Source of the DNA: Cyanobium sp.
GTDB taxonomy: Bacteria > Cyanobacteriota > Cyanobacteriia > PCC-6307 > Cyanobiaceae
Assembly (NCBI GenBank): GCA_014191535.1
Contig: BJHC01000002.1
Location: 1-19,615, forward strand
Direction: 5' to 3'
Length of the DNA: 19,615 nucleotides
Positions 16,288 through 19,615 of the stretch are shown here, in pieces. The notes beneath the pieces are model-generated. The model saw only the letters and a list, made by a program, of their open reading frames with translations. It did not search any database and was not told the origin of the DNA. A program made the translations under genes and the position numbers. Every line of letters starts with the position of its first letter. The stretch's first letter is position 1.

Positions 16288-17432
16288 CAGGTCGCAGCGC
16301 GCCGTGGCGCAGCGGCCTGCGCCGGTGTCAGCCGTTGCACCAGCCGGCGCAGCGGCTCCATCTGGGCTTCGATGCTGGCGGTGAGCCGGAACTGCACCAG
16401 GGCACGCTGCAGATTGTGCTCCGGATGCTGGGCCTTGAAATACACGTTGCCGTTGAGGTGGTCGGTGAAGAAGCGCAGGCCGAGCTCAAAGCTGATCAGG
16501 CGCGCCGCATCCGGAATCAGCTGCAGCTCCAGCGGCGTCAGCAGCCCGCCGGCCTCCGCCAGGTAACCCTCAAGAATGGCCTGGGCCAGATCAAGGTCGA
16601 ACCGCACCGCGTCCAGGGCGGTGGTTTCCTCCCCGAGTCGGTTGCAGCAGGACCGCAGGCAGTCGCCGATGTCGTAGTGCACCAGCCCAGGCTTCACCGT
16701 ATCCAGATCGATCAAGGCGACCGCCCTGCCGCTGGAGCGATCCAGCATCACGTTGTTGATCTTGGGATCACCGTGGATTGGCCGCAGGGGGAGCTCGCCG
16801 CGCTGCTTGGCCTCCTCCAGCAACGGCACCAATCCCTCACGCTCGTGGATGAAGGCCATGCAGAAACGGCTGGCGTCGCTGCCTTGCCGTGCGCCGGAAG
16901 CCAGGGCGTTGCGGTAGGCCTCCAGATACAGGGGCGTGATGTGGAACCCCTCCAGGGTGTCCGCCAGGCTGTCCACCGGCAAATCACTGATCAGGGCGTG
17001 GAACAGGCCCAGTCCACTGCCCAATTCCCTGGCCTGATCTGCGGTCTGGATCACATCCACGCTCTCGGCCTGGGTGATGAAGCTGAGGCTGCGCCAGAAC
17101 CCACCCGCCTCGCAGCAATGCCAGCTCTGATCGCTGCTCTGGGTGCAGATCAGCCGAGGGTGCTCCCAGCGGCGGTTGTGCAGGGCGGGTGGCTTGCGCT
17201 GCAGCTTCTCCTGCATGTGCTGGGAGAGCTGCTGCAGGTTGTGCATCACCAACTCAGGCTGCGTGAACACCGCTGTGTTGATCCGCTGCAGCACGGAGAG
17301 CGATCCGCCGCTCTCCACCAAATAGGTGTCGTTGACATTGCCACTGCCGAGGGGCGTGATCCCTGTGATCTGACCCTCCCCATGGAAGGCCTCCGCCACC
17401 CGCCGCAGACGGCTGTCGTCGAGGCCGCTCAC
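16287..17432 (-). CDS. Aminoglycoside-phosphotransferase-fold kinase, NahK-like
   Basis: The 381-aa protein has a kinase fold of the APH / choline-kinase type. The N-lobe glycine motif is PLGSGNVNDTYLV near 27-39, the catalytic loop IHGDPKINN at 219-227 has Asp222 as base, and the metal motif IDLDTVKPG is at 241-249, followed by YDIGDCLR. The IDLDTVxPG form resembles N-acetylhexosamine 1-kinase (NahK) and related sugar kinases more than antibiotic-resistance enzymes. The start is a GTG at 17432 that overlaps the preceding small gene by four bases (GTGA). A role in phosphorylating a free amino sugar or similar metabolite is inference; no pyrophosphorylase or glycosidase gene is adjacent. Confidence 0.9.
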   Translation of the reverse strand: MSGLDDSRLRRVAEAFHGEGQITGITPLGSGNVNDTYLVESGGSLSVLQRINTAVFTQPELVMHNLQQLSQHMQEKLQRKPPALHNRRWEHPRLICTQSSDQSWHCCEAGGFWRSLSFITQAESVDVIQTADQARELGSGLGLFHALISDLPVDSLADTLEGFHITPLYLEAYRNALASGARQGSDASRFCMAFIHEREGLVPLLEEAKQRGELPLRPIHGDPKINNVMLDRSSGRAVALIDLDTVKPGLVHYDIGDCLRSCCNRLGEETTALDAVRFDLDLAQAILEGYLAEAGGLLTPLELQLIPDAARLISFELGLRFFTDHLNGNVYFKAQHPEHNLQRALVQFRLTASIEAQMEPLRRLVQRLTPAQAAAPRRAAT

Positions 17433-17665
17433 GCCTGTTCGGCTTGCTGCTGTTCGATTTCCCGCAGCAGTTGATGGCGAATGTGGTCGGGGGATTTGTA
17501 CTGGCGAGGCAGGCAGTTGTGCAGGGTGGTCAGGCGGCTCCAGGCAAGGGTTTTCTCAATGCGGGCCACGGGTCTGCCTTCCAGGAGCAGTTGCTTCAGG
17601 GCCTTGCGATAGAGGAAATATTTCGACTCCAGCTCACCGATGGTCAGACCCTGGGTTTCGCTCAT
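17429..17665 (-). CDS. 78-aa hypothetical protein, first gene of kinase operon
   Basis: The product starts MSETQGLTIGELESKYFLYR and is highly charged and helical, with KALKQLLLEG, a LAWSRLTTLHNCLP segment and a Glu/Gln-rich tail. I do not recognise a family. The ATG at 17665 is preferred over one six codons upstream because AGGAG lies four bases before it, one of the better Shine-Dalgarno sites in the window. Its stop overlaps the kinase start (GTGA), so both are translated together. No membrane segment or signal peptide. It may bind or regulate the kinase, but the sequence alone does not show that. Confidence 0.75.
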   Translation of the reverse strand: MSETQGLTIGELESKYFLYRKALKQLLLEGRPVARIEKTLAWSRLTTLHNCLPRQYKSPDHIRHQLLREIEQQQAEQA

Positions 17666-17775
17666 GAAGCTCCTGGCTGACAAACCTGCAACTTCAAGCT
17701 ATGCGAAAGCCGTCGACACCAAGGGCCCCGTGGGCCAGATGGTGGTGAGGTGTCACAGAGGGATGGCGGCCACAC
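17666..17775. promoter_or_regulatory. Intergenic region before the kinase operon, with weak hairpin
   Basis: This 110-base gap lies between the lipoprotein stop and the small-protein start, both on the minus strand. It holds the AGGAG site of the downstream gene and a 5-bp hairpin GGCCC/GGGCC at 17724-17736 with a 3-base loop. That hairpin could be the end of the UMP synthase-lipoprotein transcript, but it has no T-run. No convincing promoter boxes found. Confidence 0.3.
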
Positions 17776-18132
17776 TCACAAGGTGCTGCAGGCCCGCTCA
17801 AACCGCAGCAACTGCTCCCGTTGCGTGGCACTGGCGGCCTCAGGCCGTTGCCCCAACAGCCGTTGGGCCCGTTGCACCTGCTCACAGGCCAGGTCGTTTT
17901 CACCGCGGTTGAACTGGTCGTCGGCGCTGAGCAAAGCCGCCTGGAGCCGCTGCCGGCTCTGTTGCGGCGTTGGCAGGACTGGGGCTGGAGCCGCTGCGGA
18001 GGGGGCCGCTGCGGGAGGGGCTGCCCGGTCGCGACCGGGCCGGCTGCAGGCCACCAAGCTGAGCACCAGGCTGGACATCACGGCTAAGCCGAGCAGGGCT
18101 GTGCCCCGTCGCTGCAGGGGCGGGCGTGTCAT
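17776..18132 (-). CDS. Small putative lipoprotein
   Basis: The 118-aa product has a basic N-terminus, a hydrophobic segment (about 11-28) and a lipobox LVAC with Cys29, so lipid attachment and export are likely. A Pro/Ala-rich linker (about 38-58) follows, then a helical domain of about 60 residues with two cysteines (about 83 and 115). The helical part, ALLSADDQFNRGENDLACEQ, recalls a single TPR-like helix pair, but I do not assign a family. The ATG overlaps the stop of the UMP synthase gene by four bases (ATGA), so it is probably co-translated with it. A functional link with pyrimidine synthesis is not evident. Confidence 0.75.
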   Translation of the reverse strand: MTRPPLQRRGTALLGLAVMSSLVLSLVACSRPGRDRAAPPAAAPSAAAPAPVLPTPQQSRQRLQAALLSADDQFNRGENDLACEQVQRAQRLLGQRPEAASATQREQLLRFERACSTL

Positions 18133-19607
18133 GTCAGCACCGCGGCCTGGTCGGCGCTCAGGCGCCCCGCCGCCAGCAGCGTGCGGGTGATCTGGGCGAT
18201 GTCGAGCACCGCATGCACGCGGTAGCCCGCCGCCTCGAGCCGCTCCCGGGCCCGGCGATCGCGCTGCCCGCCGTGGTCGATGAACACCACCACGTCCTCC
18301 ACCACCAGGCCTGAGCTTTCCAGCTTGGCAATGCCTTCGAGCACAGAGCCCCCGGTGATCAGGATGTCGTCCACCACCACCACGCGGTCGCCCTCGTTGA
18401 AGTCGCCTTCGATCAGGCGGCGCGCCCCATGGGCCTTCACCTCTTTACGGGGATAGATCAGGGGTTTGTGCAGGGCCAGGGAGAGCCCGGTGGCCGTGGG
18501 CAGGGATCCGTAGGGGATGCCGGCGATGCGGTCGAAGTGCAGCTGCTCCAGCAGCGTGCTGTAGCTGTGCAGCACCCGGTGGAACAGGTTGGGATCGGAA
18601 ATGATCTGGCGCAGGTCGACGTAGTAGTTGAACACCGCCCCGGAGGCCTGCACGTACTCGCCAAACAGCAGACAGCCGATGTCAAAGAGGTCGAGGATCA
18701 GCGCGGTGGTGGCCTGCTGATCCGCCGGATCGGGCCTGCCCTCCTCGGCCACCCACAGGGCACAGCTGTTGCCATCGGCCCGGGGATGTTGCTCGAGCCA
18801 GCGCTCCCGCCGCCGGTTGATCAGGGCCTTGAGCTCACCGGCCTGCTCCCCCAGGTCGTCCTCCACCAGGAGGTTCTGGGGCAGGGGCAGCAGCAGGCCA
18901 TCGGCGGCATCGTTCAGCCCCGCCTCCAGCAGGCCATCGAGCCGCTCCTCCTCGCTCCAGATGCTGCGCAGCATCAACACCCGCTCCGGCGCCGCCTGGC
19001 GCACCTGCCCGAGCACCGTGGGGTCGCTGGTGCCCACCTCCAGCAGCAGCTGATCGGGGGTGCCCCACAGCTGGCACTCCCGCACGATTTGCAGAAACAG
19101 CGGATCGGCGTCGCTGGGGTGGTACTGGATGCGCTTGGCGGCTGGGTTGGAGCTGCGGCAGGTGATCACCACCGCCTTGTCGGCATAGAGCAGAAAGGGT
19201 GCGGCGATGTCCTGGCCCGCCAGGGGGGACAAGGTGACGGCATCCACCCCCAGATCTTTGAACAGGTAGTGGGCCAGGGCGGTGGAGGAATTGAGGTCGC
19301 CGTGCTTGGCGTCAATGATCAGGGGCAGGTCCCGCGGCACCAGGTCGCGCACCTCCAGCAGCAGCTCGAGCCCGAGGGGGCCCAGGGCCTGGTAGAAGCC
19401 GAGGCTGGCCTTGATGGCACAGACGTGGGGGCTGGTTTCCTCCACCACCGCCTTGATCCAGTGGCGGGCCTGGCTGAGGAAGGAGCGGTTGGCCATGCCA
19501 CGCCGCTGGGCCCAGCTCTGCAGCATCTCCGGATTCGGGTCAAGCCCGGTCATCAGGAGCGATTGGCGCTCGGCGATGGCTTCGGTGAGTTGAACGAAGA
19601 AGCCCAT
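18129..19607 (-). CDS. pyrFE: Bifunctional orotidine-5'-phosphate decarboxylase / orotate phosphoribosyltransferase
   Basis: The 492-aa fusion carries the last two steps of UMP synthesis. The N-terminal domain (about 1-270) is a type 2 OMP decarboxylase with TGLDPN near 20, IKASLGFYQ near 65 and the catalytic DAKHGD at 99-104 (Lys101). The C-terminal domain (about 300-490) is an orotate phosphoribosyltransferase with the PRPP-binding loop VVVVDDILITGGS at 409-421 and a KEVKAHG loop near 388. The order, decarboxylase first, is opposite to the animal and plant UMP synthase and is known from cyanobacteria. The ATG at 19607 is preceded by AGGGGG. Its promoter lies beyond the window. It overlaps the downstream lipoprotein gene by four bases. 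Confidence 0.97.
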   Translation of the reverse strand: MGFFVQLTEAIAERQSLLMTGLDPNPEMLQSWAQRRGMANRSFLSQARHWIKAVVEETSPHVCAIKASLGFYQALGPLGLELLLEVRDLVPRDLPLIIDAKHGDLNSSTALAHYLFKDLGVDAVTLSPLAGQDIAAPFLLYADKAVVITCRSSNPAAKRIQYHPSDADPLFLQIVRECQLWGTPDQLLLEVGTSDPTVLGQVRQAAPERVLMLRSIWSEEERLDGLLEAGLNDAADGLLLPLPQNLLVEDDLGEQAGELKALINRRRERWLEQHPRADGNSCALWVAEEGRPDPADQQATTALILDLFDIGCLLFGEYVQASGAVFNYYVDLRQIISDPNLFHRVLHSYSTLLEQLHFDRIAGIPYGSLPTATGLSLALHKPLIYPRKEVKAHGARRLIEGDFNEGDRVVVVDDILITGGSVLEGIAKLESSGLVVEDVVVFIDHGGQRDRRARERLEAAGYRVHAVLDIAQITRTLLAAGRLSADQAAVLT

Positions 19608-19615
19608 CGCCCCCT

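Noticed and set aside
16335-17474. 379-codon plus-strand open frame opposite the kinase
   Set aside because: Shadow of the NahK-like kinase gene; no motifs.
1-19615. CRISPR array, tRNA, insertion sequence, prophage or toxin-antitoxin module
   Set aside because: No spaced direct repeats, cloverleaf-like segments, transposase motifs or terminal inverted repeats were seen on reading both strands. The single MazG-like protein lies among housekeeping genes and is not paired with a toxin.

Overview
The window is a gene-dense, high-GC stretch of a cyanobacterial chromosome. Four genes point to a cyanobacterium: thf1/psb29, psaK, ycf49 (DUF2499) with its partner DUF3593, and a DUF1830 gene. The GC content, very short intergenic gaps and gene order (dxs next to psaK, DUF3593 and DUF2499; thf1 divergent from clpP) suggest a picocyanobacterium of the Cyanobium / high-GC Synechococcus group. 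That assignment is inference from gene content, not from a marker comparison.

Layout. 1-424 (-) holds the N-terminal part of Thf1/Psb29, cut by the window edge. 524-1322 (+) holds clpP and a small DUF2256 zinc-finger-like gene whose 3' end overlaps the convergent CDF transporter. 1259-7756 is a minus-strand run, transcribed from right to left: pyk, an orphan MacB-type permease, DUF1830, ftsH, CDF transporter. 7816-8648 (+) holds a MazG-like pyrophosphohydrolase and a secreted protein of unknown function. 8668-11218 is a minus-strand run: ilvA, scpB, yggT. 11337-14421 (+) holds dxs and an overlapping geranylgeranyl-reductase-family flavoprotein, ended by a hairpin. 14473-15630 (-) holds a 62-codon ORF, ycf49, DUF3593 and psaK. 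15748-17665 (-) is a tightly coupled trio: a 78-aa protein, a NahK-like kinase and a DOMON-like protein. 17776-19607 (-) holds a pyrF-pyrE fusion and a small putative lipoprotein with overlapping ends.

Functionally the window mixes housekeeping metabolism with thylakoid biology. Pyruvate kinase, threonine deaminase, DXS and UMP synthase cover metabolism. FtsH and Thf1 bear on PSII quality control, PsaK on PSI, and Ycf49/DUF3593 are thylakoid-associated unknowns.

I see no tRNA, rRNA, CRISPR array, insertion sequence, phage gene or toxin-antitoxin pair, and no clear sign of horizontal transfer. Most of the region is ordinary core genome, and I do not claim a new defence or mobile system. The best candidate for undescribed biology is the 78-aa protein / sugar-kinase-like / DOMON-like operon, followed by the 62-codon ORF / Ycf49 / DUF3593 / PsaK cluster and the lipoprotein coupled to UMP synthase.
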